The notes: generated by a model from the letters alone, not told the origin. 64,000 nt of DNA from CADEDH01 sp041394285 (GCA_041394285.1 JAWKIL010000020.1:38826-102825); one strand, 5' to 3'; positions 47,791 to 56,828 are shown, counted from the stretch's first letter. Numbers and translations are program-made.

Positions 47791-49089
47791 TTACAGCGCG
47801 GCCTGGGCCGCGGTCATGGCCTGGTCGAGGTCGTAGAGGATGTCGTCGAGGTCTTCCAGGCCCACCGACAGCCGCACCATGTCGGGACCGACCCCGGCCG
47901 CCTCGAGCTGCTCGTCGGTCATCTGCTGATGGGTGGTCGACGCCGGGTGGATGACCAGGGTGCGGGCGTCGCCCACGTTGGCCAGATGGCTGACCAGCTC
48001 CAGGTTCTCGATGAACAGCTGGCCCGCCTTGCGGCCGCCGTTGAGGCCGAAGGTGAAGATGGCCCCCGGCCCGAGCGGCAGGTACTTGCGGGCCAGCTCG
48101 TGGTAGGGCGAGCTCGGACGGTCGGCGTAGGCCACCCAGCTGACCCGGGGGTCCTCGTCGAGCCACTGGGCCACCGCCTTGGCGTTGGCCACGTGGCCCT
48201 CCATCCGCTGGGGCAGGGTCTCGATGCCCTGGAGCAGCAGGAAGGCGTTGAACGGCGACAGGCAGGCCCCCACGTCGCGCAGCTGCTCGGACCGCAGGGC
48301 CGTGCAGAAGGCGTACTCCCCGAAGTTGTCGTGCCACCGGAGGTTGTTGTACGTGGGGATGGGGTCGGTGAAGCGGGGGAACCGGCCCGACGCCGTCCAG
48401 TCGAAGTTGCCGGCCTCGCTGACCACGCCGGCGATGCTGGTGCCGTGGCCGCCCAGGAACTTGGTGGCCGAATGGAGCACGATGTCGGCCCCGAACTCCA
48501 TCGGCCGGCACAGGTAGGGGGTGGCGAAGGTGGCGTCGACCACCAGGGGCAGACCGTGGGCGTGGGCCACGTCGGCCAGGGCCTCGATGTCGGCGATGGC
48601 CCCGGTGGGGTTGCCGATGATTTCGGTGTAGAGCAGCTTCGTGCGGTCGGTGATGGCGGCGGCGAAGCCGTCGACCGAGGTGTTGGCCACGAACGTGGTC
48701 TCGACCCCCAACCGGGCCAGGGTGGTGGCCAACAGGGTGTAGGTGCCGCCGTAGAGGCTGGCCGCCGCCACCACGTGATCACCGGCACCGGCCAGGGTGG
48801 TGATGGTGAGGAACTCGGCGGCCTGGCCGCTGGCGGTGGCCACGGCGCCTATCCCGCCCTCCAGGCTGGCGATCCGCTCCTCGAAGGCGGCGTTGGTGGG
48901 GTTGGCGATGCGGGAGTAGATCGTGCCGTACTTCTGCAGGGCGAACAGGTCGGCGGCGTCGGTGGTGTCCTCGAACACGAAGCTCGTGGTCTGGTAGATG
49001 GGAACGGCCCGGGCCCCGGTGGCGGAGTCGGGCTGACCCCCCGCATGCAATGCCCTGGTACGGAATCCCCACTGCCGGTCGTTCGCCAT
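47791..49089 (-). CDS. metY: O-acetylhomoserine sulfhydrylase
   Basis: A 432-residue Cys/Met-metabolism PLP enzyme joining O-acetylhomoserine with sulfide to homocysteine. It has TRALHAGGQPDSATGARAVP, IYQTTSFVFEDTTDAADLFA, IYSRIANPTNAAFEERIASL, the PLP lysine in VLHSATKFLGGHGTSIAGVV, and the long MetY-type insertion (GRFPRFTDPIPTYNNLRWHD). The C-terminus has RTLVIHPASTTHQQMTDEQL. The size and insert distinguish it from cystathionine gamma-synthase. It uses the sulfide produced by CysH and sulfite reductase encoded 20 kb away. ATG 49089 follows CACAAT by 6 nt, a weak leaderless candidate. Confidence 0.9.
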   Translation of the reverse strand: MANDRQWGFRTRALHAGGQPDSATGARAVPIYQTTSFVFEDTTDAADLFALQKYGTIYSRIANPTNAAFEERIASLEGGIGAVATASGQAAEFLTITTLAGAGDHVVAAASLYGGTYTLLATTLARLGVETTFVANTSVDGFAAAITDRTKLLYTEIIGNPTGAIADIEALADVAHAHGLPLVVDATFATPYLCRPMEFGADIVLHSATKFLGGHGTSIAGVVSEAGNFDWTASGRFPRFTDPIPTYNNLRWHDNFGEYAFCTALRSEQLRDVGACLSPFNAFLLLQGIETLPQRMEGHVANAKAVAQWLDEDPRVSWVAYADRPSSPYHELARKYLPLGPGAIFTFGLNGGRKAGQLFIENLELVSHLANVGDARTLVIHPASTTHQQMTDEQLEAAGVGPDMVRLSVGLEDLDDILYDLDQAMTAAQAAL

Positions 49090-49122
49090 CGGGCCATTGT
49101 GGCCCCGGGGGGCCGCCGGAAG

Positions 49123-49584
49123 CTACCGGGTGCGGCCCTCGCCGATCATCGCCACCGCCTTGCCGATCCGGGTGGCCCGGGTCTCCGCCTTCCTCGCCTC
49201 GGTCACCCACCGCACGTACTCCTTGCGGTGGCTGTAGGCCATGGCGGCGAACGCGGCCTCGGCCGCCGGAGCGGCGGCCAGGGCGGCAGCCAGGTCGTCG
49301 GGTACCTCGACCGTCCGCTCGCCCTCGTCGGCCGCCACCTCGATGGCGGTCACGTCGCCGTAGGCCAGTCCGGCCGCCTCCCGGACGTCCTTGCGCAGGC
49401 CGATGAGGTTCTCGCCCCCCATGCGGGCCAGGCGGAGGGGGAAGGTGGCGCCGTTGACGGTGAGGGTCACCGGGAACGCCTTGCGGCCACCGCCCAGGGC
49501 GAGGACCTGATCGTCGGTCAGCACGAAGGCCCCGGCCGGCCCCCGCTGCTCGAACGTGGCTGTGATCTTGAGCGTCTCACCCAT
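49123..49584 (-). CDS. DUF1905 / YdeI (OmpD-associated)-type protein
   Basis: A 153-residue protein with an N-terminal DUF1905 barrel (FVLTDDQVLALGGGRKAFPV, then FPLRLARMGGENLIGLRKDV) and a C-terminal helical YdeI/OmdA-like part (FAAMAYSHRKEYVRWVTEAR then KAETRATRIGKAVAMI). Relatives are called bacteriocin-protection or OmpD-associated proteins without a known reaction. ATG 49584 is chosen because TACGCT ends 7 nt upstream, giving a leaderless start. A much longer open frame upstream is the reverse face of the palindromic element and the MFS gene. Confidence 0.83.
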   Translation of the reverse strand: MGETLKITATFEQRGPAGAFVLTDDQVLALGGGRKAFPVTLTVNGATFPLRLARMGGENLIGLRKDVREAAGLAYGDVTAIEVAADEGERTVEVPDDLAAALAAAPAAEAAFAAMAYSHRKEYVRWVTEARKAETRATRIGKAVAMIGEGRTR

Positions 49585-49591
49585 GGCCCGC

Positions 49592-49597
49592 AGCGTA
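49592..49597 (-). promoter_or_regulatory. Candidate -10 box of the YdeI-like gene
   Basis: TACGCT on the minus strand, 7 nt before ATG 49584, the same hexamer as the menF box. Confidence 0.5.
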
Positions 49598-49605
49598 CGC
49601 CCGCC

Positions 49606-49726
49606 CCGTTCTGCGCGACGGAAACCGCGCCCTCCCACCGATCTGCGCGACGTTTTCGACGCGTTCCGGAGGTTTCGTGACGCAGAACGGCGGCGGGGCG
49701 CGGTTCGCGTCGCGTAGAACAGGGGC
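49606..49726. repeat. Four-armed palindromic intergenic element, copy B
   Basis: About 120 bp homologous to 6277-6395. Its outer arms CCGTTCTGCGCGACGGAAAC and GTTCGCGTCGCGTAGAAC pair, and its inner arms TCTGCGCGACGTTTTCG and GTTTCGTGACGCAGA pair. Here it lies between divergent promoters rather than convergent ends, so it is not simply a terminator. Confidence 0.75.
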
Positions 49727-49778
49727 GGCTGGGATGTTCGGTGGGGCGTGGGCGTCGGGTCGGGTGGAGCCGATCGTC

Positions 49779-49784
49779 TAGGGT
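49779..49784 (+). promoter_or_regulatory. Candidate -10 box of the MFS gene
   Basis: TAGGGT, 8 nt before GTG 49793. CGGAGG lies between it and the GTG, so a very short leader is also possible. Confidence 0.4.
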
Positions 49785-49792
49785 CGGAGGCC

Positions 49793-51262
49793 GTGGCTGA
49801 CACCGGCGGGGTCTGGGCGCCGTCGAGGCGGGCGCTGACAGCGGGAATCGTGGCCTCGATCACACTGTCGGCCACCGAGCTGCTGGCCGTGGCCACGGCC
49901 CTGCCGGCGGTGGCCGACGAGCTGGGCCGCACCGGCTACGGCGTGGCCATCAGCAGCTTCGCCGTGGCCAGCGTGCTCGGCGTCCTCCTCGGCGGTCCGG
50001 CCGCCGACCGTCTCGGCCCGTCCCGCCCCTACCTCACGGCCGTCGCCGCCTTCGCCGCCGGGCTGGTGATCGCCGGCTCGGCCCAGAGCATGGCCCAGTT
50101 CATCGCCGGGCGGGCGGTGCAGGGCCTCGGCGCGGGGGCCATGACCCCCGTGCTCTACGCCGCCATCGGCCGCGGCTATCGCGACGAGGACAGCCAGCTC
50201 CGCATGTTCTCGCTCACCTCCACCGCCTGGGTGCTGCCCGGCGTGGCCGGCCCCGGCCTGGCCGGCCTGGTGACCGAGCACCTGGGCTGGCGGTGGGTGT
50301 TCGCCGGGATGGCCCCGTTCGTGGTCCTGGCCGCCGTGGTCACCGGCGCCGGCCTGCGCACCGTGTCGGGGTCGCCCGAGGGCGACGCCGGTGCCGCTGG
50401 CGAGCGCCGGCCACCGGTCCCGGCCGGGCCTGGCGACGGCCGGGACGGCGGCAGGGGCGGGCCGACCCGGGCGCCGGTGGTCCCGGCGGTGGCCTTCACG
50501 GTGGCCGCCGCCCTGGTGCTGGCCGGATCGGGGGTGTCGGCCTGGCCCGTGGCCGTCGCCCTGGCCGCCGCCGGCCTCGGGCTGGGGGCGGCCGCCGCCC
50601 GGGCCGGGAGGTTCCTGCCGGCCGGCACCCTGCGCCTCGTCCCCGGGTCGCCGGCCGCCGTCGGCTCCCGGTTCCTCCTGCTCTACGGCTTCGTGGCCGT
50701 CGACGCCTTCGTCCCCCTGGCCGTCACCGACGTCCGGGGCCGGTCCGTTCTCGTCGGCTCGCTGGCCGTCACCGCCGGCACCCTCACCTGGACCGGCGGC
50801 ACATGGACGGCGGAACGGCTGGTGAAGCGGCTGGGGCCGGGGCCGATCCTGCGCCTCGGGTTCGCCGTGCTCGGCGCCGGCGTGGCCATCCAGATGGGCT
50901 ATGTGGTCGCCGCCGTGCCCCTGGCGGTGGCGCTGGTGGGCACGGCGCTGGCCGGCTACGGCACGGGCATGGCCTACGGGCTGCAGTCGGCCCTCGTGCT
51001 GGGGGCGGCCCCCGAGGGGGAGGAGGGGAAGGCATCGTCGTGGGTGGCCCTGGCCGACACGCTGGCCTTCGCCGCCGGTCCCGCCGTCACCGGTGCCCTC
51101 GTCGCCGTGGCCGACCGGGGCACAGGCTCCTTGTCCGGCATGCTGGCCGCCGGCTGGGCCGTCTCCCTGGCGGCGTGCCTGGCCGGTGTGGTGGTGTCGA
51201 GTCGGGCTGCGCCCGACGGCCGGCTGCCCCAACACGACGGCGCCGAGGTCGGCTCGGCCTGA
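49793..51262 (+). CDS. MFS multidrug/solute transporter
   Basis: A 489-residue major facilitator with about 14 hydrophobic segments, in the drug:H+ antiporter-2 style. It starts with LTAGIVASITLSATELLAVA, has motif A-like LLGGPAADRLGPSRPYLTAV, and motif C-like TSTAWVLPGVAGPGLAGLVT. A polar loop of about 35 residues (EGDAGAAGERRPPVPAGPGD) splits the N- and C-halves. The substrate is unknown. I chose GTG 49793 over an upstream GTG at 49748 because of the TAGGGT box. It is 146 bp upstream of the Pvc16-like gene on the same strand but probably not in its operon. Confidence 0.85.
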   Translation: MADTGGVWAPSRRALTAGIVASITLSATELLAVATALPAVADELGRTGYGVAISSFAVASVLGVLLGGPAADRLGPSRPYLTAVAAFAAGLVIAGSAQSMAQFIAGRAVQGLGAGAMTPVLYAAIGRGYRDEDSQLRMFSLTSTAWVLPGVAGPGLAGLVTEHLGWRWVFAGMAPFVVLAAVVTGAGLRTVSGSPEGDAGAAGERRPPVPAGPGDGRDGGRGGPTRAPVVPAVAFTVAAALVLAGSGVSAWPVAVALAAAGLGLGAAAARAGRFLPAGTLRLVPGSPAAVGSRFLLLYGFVAVDAFVPLAVTDVRGRSVLVGSLAVTAGTLTWTGGTWTAERLVKRLGPGPILRLGFAVLGAGVAIQMGYVVAAVPLAVALVGTALAGYGTGMAYGLQSALVLGAAPEGEEGKASSWVALADTLAFAAGPAVTGALVAVADRGTGSLSGMLAAGWAVSLAACLAGVVVSSRAAPDGRLPQHDGAEVGSA

Positions 51263-51349
51263 GCGGTGCCCCCGCCCCGGCCCCCCGGGGACGGTGGGAC
51301 GGTGGGGTGGGCGGTACGGCCCATCCACCGGCGTCGGAGTGACGCTCAC

Positions 51350-51355
51350 TACGAT
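51350..51355 (+). promoter_or_regulatory. Candidate -10 box of the DUF4255 operon
   Basis: TACGAT, 53 nt before ATG 51409, which would give a leader of about 45 nt. The 146-bp gap between the MFS stop and this gene shows no other signal that I can support. Confidence 0.3.
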
Positions 51356-51408
51356 CACGGCTGCTGGCGACCGGCCCCCATGCGCGGTCGGCGTCACGGT
51401 TCCCGCTC

Positions 51409-52050
51409 ATGCTCCATCATCTCGACGACACTCTCGAGGCGTACCTGCGCGCCCTCGTCCCCCTCCCCACCGGTGACGTGGACGTCTCGTTCGACACGCC
51501 CGACCGCGAATGGGGGTCGGGCGTCACCCGCCCCACGATCAACCTGTTCCTGTGGGACGTGCGCCGCAGCGCACGCCGGGGCGTGTCCGGATTGGAGCAG
51601 GTGGAGGTCGACGGCCGTCTCCACCGACGCCGCCCCGCCCCCCGGGTGGAGTTCCGGTACCTGGTGACGGCATGGGCTTCGGAGAACCGAGACCAGCACC
51701 AGCTCCTCGGTGCCGTGCTGCGCACGGTGGTGGCCCAGCCCGACGTCCCGGCCGACCTCCTGCGGGGCGACCTGGCGGGCCTCGACCCCCTGCCGGTGGT
51801 GGAGCTGGCCGGCACCCCGCCCGGCGGCAGCTCCCAGGGCGACCTGTGGAGCGCGCTCGACGGCCAGCTCAAGGCCGGTCTCGACCTCGTGGTGACCATG
51901 GCGGTGGACATCGGCCGCGCCACCGAGGCCGGGCCCCCGGTGGAGGAGATGGAGGTGGCCACCGCCGACCGCGAGGGCGCCGGCCATCACAGCCGCCGCC
52001 GGGCCACCGCCACGGTGGAGGAGCCGGCCGGCCGGGCCGCCGGCCGCTGA
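51409..52050 (+). CDS. DUF4255 (Pvc16-like) contractile-injection-system protein
   Basis: A 213-residue protein whose first ~190 residues match the DUF4255/Pvc16 N-terminal family: MLHHLDDTLEAYLRALVPLP, VDVSFDTPDREWGSGVTRPT, INLFLWDVRRSARRGV, RPAPRVEFRYLVTAWASENR and DQHQLLGAVLRTVVAQPDVP. In phage-tail-like extracellular contractile injection systems Pvc16 sits at the sheath-tube end opposite the baseplate. The C-terminal ~30 residues are charged and probably disordered. It leads a four-gene block with three membrane-anchored repeat proteins. No other CIS gene is present here, which is unusual. Confidence 0.88.
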   Translation: MLHHLDDTLEAYLRALVPLPTGDVDVSFDTPDREWGSGVTRPTINLFLWDVRRSARRGVSGLEQVEVDGRLHRRRPAPRVEFRYLVTAWASENRDQHQLLGAVLRTVVAQPDVPADLLRGDLAGLDPLPVVELAGTPPGGSSQGDLWSALDGQLKAGLDLVVTMAVDIGRATEAGPPVEEMEVATADREGAGHHSRRRATATVEEPAGRAAGR

Positions 52051-52069
52051 GCGGAAGGGCGCGGGCGAC

Positions 52070-54241
52070 ATGCGGGCCGAGCTGCTCACCCCCACCGTGG
52101 CCGCCGCCCCCGGCCAGCCCATCGTGGTGCGCATGGAGGTGGTCAACACCTCGGCCGTGATCGACGAGATCTGGCTCGACGCCCCCGGTCTCGACCCGGC
52201 CTGGATCACGGGAGGCGAACGGCGGGCCGCCCTGTTCCCCGACTCCCGGGTCGAGCTCAGCGCCCGCATCGATCTGCCCGAGCACTACCCGGCCGGCCAG
52301 CACGACCTCGTGATCGTGGTGTCCTCAGCGGTGGAGCCCGACGATGCGGTGAGCGACGTCGTGCAGGTCGACGTGGCCCCCATCACCCGGGCCGATCTCC
52401 GCCTCCGCCCGGCGCTGGTGACCGCCGGCCGTTCGGCCCGCTTCCGGGCCGTGGTATCCAACCAGTCGAACCAGCCCCTCACCCTGGCCCTCGACGCCCG
52501 CGACCAGCTCCGGGTGCTGGGATTCGACATCGAGCCCCGCCATCTCGTGGTGGGACCGGGCCAGGAGGCCGAGGCCGCCGTCACCGCCAGCGGGCCCCGT
52601 CCCTGGTTCGGTTCGCCCCTCACCCGGACCATCACCGTGTCGGCCGAGGGGGCGGCCGGGGCCGAGCTCACGGCGGCGGCCACGTTCAACCAGAAGGCCC
52701 GCATCCCCCGGGGCGCCATCACCGCCCTCACCCTGGCCTTCATCCTCGGCGTGTGGGTGACCGCCTTCACCCTCGGCGTCAACCGGGTCCTGGCCAACGA
52801 CGCATTGGGCAAGGACCGGCCCGAGGTGTTCCCCCTGGCCCAGACGGACCTCGACACCGCCGCCGTCTCGGGCTCCCTGGCCGGGGTGGTGCGGGCCGGC
52901 ACCAGCGGGCAGCCCCTGCCCCGGATCACGGTGGAGGCGTACCGCAACGGCCGGGACGGCCCCGAGATCTCGGCCTCGGCCGCCACCACCGAGGACGGCA
53001 CGTTCGAGCTGGCCGGTCTCCTTCCTGGCACCTACCTGTTGCGGGCCACCGCCCCCGGCTTCGTGCCCAGCTGGTACGGGGGGCCGGGAAGCACCGGGGC
53101 GGCCAGCCCGTCGGCCGCCGTCCCGACCCGGGTGGAGGCCAGCGCCGCCACCGGCGACCTGGCGCTGGTGATCGCCGGCGAGTCGGGCTCGATCACCGGG
53201 ACCGTCCTGGTCAACGCCCTGGCCGGCACCCAGGCCACGGCCCAGGTGGCCCTGGTGCCGGTGGCCGACGAGGTGCGGGGCGAGCCGATCGCCACCGTCA
53301 CCACCGACCCCGCCGGCACGTTCACCTTCGTCGACGTGCCCACCCCGGCCGACTACGAGCTGCTCGTCAGCTCCGAGGGCTTCGAGGACCTGCCGGTGCC
53401 GGTGAGCGTGCGGGGCGGGGAGGACCTGGTGGCCAACACGATCCGCCTCGCCGCCGGCCCGGGCCAGATGGGGGGTCTGGTGACGGGCGACAAGAACCGA
53501 CCCTTGGGCGGGGTGACCGTGACCGTGGCCAACGGGGCGTTCCGGGTGGAGACCACCACCCCCACGTCGGGCCAGGTGGGGGTGTGGGCGGTGCCCGACC
53601 TGCCCACCCCGGCCACCTACCTCGTCACCTTCGCCCTGGAGGGGTACGGCACCCAGACGATCGCCCTCGATCTCGGCCCGGGCCAGACCCGCGCCGACGT
53701 CAACGTCACCCTGGCCGGCGGCACCGGCTCCCTGGCCGGGCGGGTGGTGGACGAGTCGGGCCGGCCCCTGGGCGGGGTCGACGTGACCGTCTCGGGCGGG
53801 CCGGTGAAGGCCACCACCCAGTCGCTCACGGCGGGAGACGTGGGCACCTGGCGGGTGCTCGACCTGCCCACCCCCGGCCGCTACACGATCACGTTCACCA
53901 TGGCCGGCCACGACAGCGACACCCGGGTGACCGATCTGGCGGCCAGCGCCGGCCAGGACGGCATCGACGTCACCCTGCCCCGCAGCGTGGGCTCGGTGTC
54001 GGGCACCGTGACCTCGGGCGGCAGCCCCCGGTCGGGGGTCACGGTGACGGTGAGCAACGGATCGATCGAGCGCACCACGTCGTCGGCCACGAGCCCCGCC
54101 GGGGCCTGGCTGGTGGCCAACCTGGAGCCCGGCACGTGGACCGTCACGTTCAGCGCCGCCGGCTTCGAGGACCAGACGGCGCTGGTGACCGTCGGCCCGG
54201 GCCAGGACGCCGACGTCGACGCCGATCTGGTGCCGGGATGA
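52070..54241 (+). CDS. Membrane-anchored repeat protein 1 of the DUF4255 operon
   Basis: A 723-residue protein with no signal peptide. Residues 1-~210 form two beta-sandwich-like modules (VVRMEVVNTSAVIDEIWLDA, ALFPDSRVELSARIDLPEHY, then LRLRPALVTAGRSARFRAVV). A single helix (AITALTLAFILGVWVTAFTL) starts at residue 216 after basic residues, predicting N-in/C-out. About five carboxypeptidase-regulatory/Cna-B-like repeats follow (GSLAGRVVDESGRPLGGVDV, then TVSG; later GSVSGTVTSGGSPRSGVTVT). The N-part is paralogous to the next two genes. It starts 19 bp after the DUF4255 stop. Confidence 0.85.
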   Translation: MRAELLTPTVAAAPGQPIVVRMEVVNTSAVIDEIWLDAPGLDPAWITGGERRAALFPDSRVELSARIDLPEHYPAGQHDLVIVVSSAVEPDDAVSDVVQVDVAPITRADLRLRPALVTAGRSARFRAVVSNQSNQPLTLALDARDQLRVLGFDIEPRHLVVGPGQEAEAAVTASGPRPWFGSPLTRTITVSAEGAAGAELTAAATFNQKARIPRGAITALTLAFILGVWVTAFTLGVNRVLANDALGKDRPEVFPLAQTDLDTAAVSGSLAGVVRAGTSGQPLPRITVEAYRNGRDGPEISASAATTEDGTFELAGLLPGTYLLRATAPGFVPSWYGGPGSTGAASPSAAVPTRVEASAATGDLALVIAGESGSITGTVLVNALAGTQATAQVALVPVADEVRGEPIATVTTDPAGTFTFVDVPTPADYELLVSSEGFEDLPVPVSVRGGEDLVANTIRLAAGPGQMGGLVTGDKNRPLGGVTVTVANGAFRVETTTPTSGQVGVWAVPDLPTPATYLVTFALEGYGTQTIALDLGPGQTRADVNVTLAGGTGSLAGRVVDESGRPLGGVDVTVSGGPVKATTQSLTAGDVGTWRVLDLPTPGRYTITFTMAGHDSDTRVTDLAASAGQDGIDVTLPRSVGSVSGTVTSGGSPRSGVTVTVSNGSIERTTSSATSPAGAWLVANLEPGTWTVTFSAAGFEDQTALVTVGPGQDADVDADLVPG

Positions 54242-54301
54242 CCTCGCCCGGTGGACCCTCGATGACGGGCCAGCCCCACCGATGACGGGAGGGGTGGACG
54301 A

Positions 54302-56776
54302 ATGAAGGTGCGGGTGGAGCCGACGCGGGCCGACATCGGGCCCGTGGGCCCGGCCGTGTTCAGCGTCGAGATCTACAACCCCGATCCCGTGATCCGCTCC
54401 TACGAGCTGGCCGTGCTCGGGGTCGATCCGTCGTGGTGCCGGATCGCCGCCGACGAGGGCTCCGGTCTGGCCCTGTTCCCCGACTCCACCGGCTACGCCA
54501 CGGTGGTGGTGGACCTGCCCGCCGACCTCCCGGCCGGCCCCCAGCACCTCGCCCTCCAGGTCACCGAGACCACGGGCAGCGACCGGCCCGAGCTGGTCGA
54601 CCTGGTGGTGGAGCGGGCCCCCGAGCACCGGGCCCTCCTCGAGATCCACCCCCCGCTCGTGACCGGCGGCCGGCGGGCCGCCTTCTCCCTCGTCGTGGAG
54701 AACACGGGCAACACCCCGGTGGATCTCACCCCGGCCGCCACCGACCTCCAGGACGCGGTACGGGCCGAGTTCGACCCGCCGGTGGTGTCGCTCGCCCCCC
54801 GGGAGCGCCGGATCACGGCCATGACCGTCATCGGTCGCCGCCCCCTGATCGGCTCGCCCGAGGCCCGCACCGTCACCGTGGCCCTGGGCGGCACCGACAT
54901 GCCGGCCGAGACCACCGCCACCTTCGTGCAGAAGCCGTGGATCGGGCGGGGCCTGGTGGCGTTCACCGGCCTCCTGGCGGCGGCCACCGTGTTCACCGCG
55001 GTGCTGGCCGACAACCTGGACCGCGTGGTCGACAAGACCAAGGTCGACGACGCCCTGCTGGTGGAGGCGATCGAGAACGAGGAGCAGGTGGCGGCGATCG
55101 CCGCCGTTCCCGCCCTGCTCAGCGGCACCGTCACCGAGGCCGCCAGCGGGGCCGGGGTGGCCGGGGTGACGGTGGAGCTGTACGACGCCGACGACCCCCT
55201 GGTCGCTCTGCGCACCGCCGCCACCGACGACAGCGGCGCCTTCCAGCTCACGGGGGTGGCCGGCGGCAGCTACAAGATCCGCTTCGTGGGCGCCGGGTTC
55301 ACCGAGAGCTGGTACGAGGGGGCGGCCACCTTCGACGGGGCCACCGAGGTGGAGGTGGAGCCCGGTACCGACGTCGAAGGGCTCGACGTGGCCATCGGGG
55401 GTGAGCCCGGCACGGCCAAGGGCACGGTGATCGTCGACGATCCGGTGGGGGCGGTGGCCACCCTGTACCTGCCGGGCGCCGCCATCGGCTCCGACACCGA
55501 CGCCGTGGTGGCCACGGTCAACGTGGCCAGCGACGGCACGTTCGTGTTCGAGGAGGTCCCGGCCCCCGCCACCTACCGCCTGGAGGTGACCAAGCCGGGC
55601 TATGCCAAGGAGACCCGTACCGTCACCCTGGGGGCGGCCGAGGCGGTAGACGACATCCAGGTCACCCTGCGCCACGGCGACGGCGAGATCAAGGGCACCG
55701 TGGTGGGCCCCGACGGGCCGGCCGGCGGCATCACCGTGACCGCATCCGACGGGGCGGCCAGCGTGGCCACCTCCACCCTCACCACCGGTGAGGTCGGCTC
55801 GTTCACCCTCCGCGACCTCGTCACCCCCGCCTCCTACTCCATCACCGCCAGCGGTCCCGGTTTCCGGGACGAGGTGGTGACCGTGGTGCTCGACCAGGGC
55901 CAGCATCTCGACGGGGTGGCCGTGGTGCTGGCCCGCAACACCGGCTCGGTCTCGGGCCGGGCCAGCCTGCTCGGAGGCGGCCCCTCCGGCGGGGTGGGCG
56001 CCATCGGCGGGGTGGGCGCCATCGGCGGGGTGAAGGTGACGGTGACCGACGGCACCGTCACCCTGTTCACCACCACCCTCAGCACCGGTGACGTCGGGGC
56101 CTGGTCGATCCAGGGCCTGCCGTCACCCGGCACCTACACGGTGACCTTCTCCCGGCCCGGCCTGGTGAGCCAGACCCGCTCGGTGGACCTCGACCCGCTG
56201 GCCACCAACGACGTGACCGGGGTCGACGCCTCCCTCACCCCGGTGGGGGCGATCATCAGGGGAACGGTGACCGACGAGAACGGCCCGGTGGGCGGGGTCA
56301 CGGTCACCGTGTCCGACGGGCAGGTGTCGCTCACCTCCCGCAGCGCCGACCGGCCGCTGGGGGCCTACGAGATCCGCAACGTACCCCCCGGCACCTACAC
56401 GGTGACCTTCAGCCGGCCCGGGTCCACGGCCCAGACGATCCTGGCCACCGTCACCTCGGGCCAGGTGAAGACGCTCGACATCGAGGTGGCCACCCGGGCC
56501 TCCATCAGCGGCACCGTCCACGGCGGCGGCACGCTCACCGGGCCGCCCAAGGTGGGGGCCGAGGTGAACCTGTACGAGTTCGAGAACTATCCCCTCTCCC
56601 CGCTGCGCACCGTGATCACCGGCGCCGGCGGCACCTACGCCTTCCCCGATCTGGTCGCCCCGGCCAACTATGTGGTGGAGGTGGCCCCGACCGCCGGCGG
56701 CACCCCCGTCGACTCCCGGGTGCTCCAGGTCTCGGCCTCGCAGCAGGTCACGGCGATCGACTTCGCCGTCAATTAG
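54302..56776 (+). CDS. Membrane-anchored repeat protein 2 of the DUF4255 operon
   Basis: An 824-residue paralogue of the previous protein. The N-terminal domain keeps VFSVEIYNPDPVIRSYELAV, LALFPDSTGYATVVVDLPAD and ALLEIHPPLVTGGRRAAFSL. The single helix (LVAFTGLLAAATVFTAVLA) begins at residue ~218, with basic residues just before it. A helical linker (KVDDALLVEAIENEEQVAAI) precedes six Cna-B-like repeats, for example IIRGTVTDENGPVGGVTVTV and GTYTVTFSRPG. One repeat carries an 18-bp tandem duplication (GGVGAI). GGGAGGGG lies 7 nt before the ATG. Predicted topology is N-in/C-out. Confidence 0.85.
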   Translation: MKVRVEPTRADIGPVGPAVFSVEIYNPDPVIRSYELAVLGVDPSWCRIAADEGSGLALFPDSTGYATVVVDLPADLPAGPQHLALQVTETTGSDRPELVDLVVERAPEHRALLEIHPPLVTGGRRAAFSLVVENTGNTPVDLTPAATDLQDAVRAEFDPPVVSLAPRERRITAMTVIGRRPLIGSPEARTVTVALGGTDMPAETTATFVQKPWIGRGLVAFTGLLAAATVFTAVLADNLDRVVDKTKVDDALLVEAIENEEQVAAIAAVPALLSGTVTEAASGAGVAGVTVELYDADDPLVALRTAATDDSGAFQLTGVAGGSYKIRFVGAGFTESWYEGAATFDGATEVEVEPGTDVEGLDVAIGGEPGTAKGTVIVDDPVGAVATLYLPGAAIGSDTDAVVATVNVASDGTFVFEEVPAPATYRLEVTKPGYAKETRTVTLGAAEAVDDIQVTLRHGDGEIKGTVVGPDGPAGGITVTASDGAASVATSTLTTGEVGSFTLRDLVTPASYSITASGPGFRDEVVTVVLDQGQHLDGVAVVLARNTGSVSGRASLLGGGPSGGVGAIGGVGAIGGVKVTVTDGTVTLFTTTLSTGDVGAWSIQGLPSPGTYTVTFSRPGLVSQTRSVDLDPLATNDVTGVDASLTPVGAIIRGTVTDENGPVGGVTVTVSDGQVSLTSRSADRPLGAYEIRNVPPGTYTVTFSRPGSTAQTILATVTSGQVKTLDIEVATRASISGTVHGGGTLTGPPKVGAEVNLYEFENYPLSPLRTVITGAGGTYAFPDLVAPANYVVEVAPTAGGTPVDSRVLQVSASQQVTAIDFAVN
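55988..56023. repeat. 18-bp tandem repeat in membrane-anchored protein 2
   Basis: GGCGGGGTGGGCGCCATC at 55988-56005 and 56006-56023, followed by half a copy. It codes for GGVGAI twice. Confidence 0.9.
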
Positions 56777-56784
56777 GGCCGTAG

Positions 56785-56828
56785 CCACCGCCGGCCTGCG
56801 GCCGCCTCCCACCGCCGGCCTGCGGCCG
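56785..56828. repeat. 20-bp direct repeat between proteins 2 and 3
   Basis: CCACCGCCGGCCTGCGGCCG occurs at 56785-56804 and 56809-56828, 24 bp apart, 8 bp after the stop of protein 2. Each unit can fold through GCCGGCC/GGCC. Confidence 0.85.

Noticed and set aside
49606..49932. N-terminal extension of the YdeI-like protein by 116 residues
   Set aside because: The extension is the reverse of the palindromic element and of the MFS gene start. ATG 49584 has a -10 box at 7 nt and begins the DUF1905 domain.
51409..52050. Start of a full contractile injection system operon
   Set aside because: No sheath, tube, baseplate, spike or AAA+ gene follows. The next genes are membrane-anchored repeat proteins and then a convergent gene.
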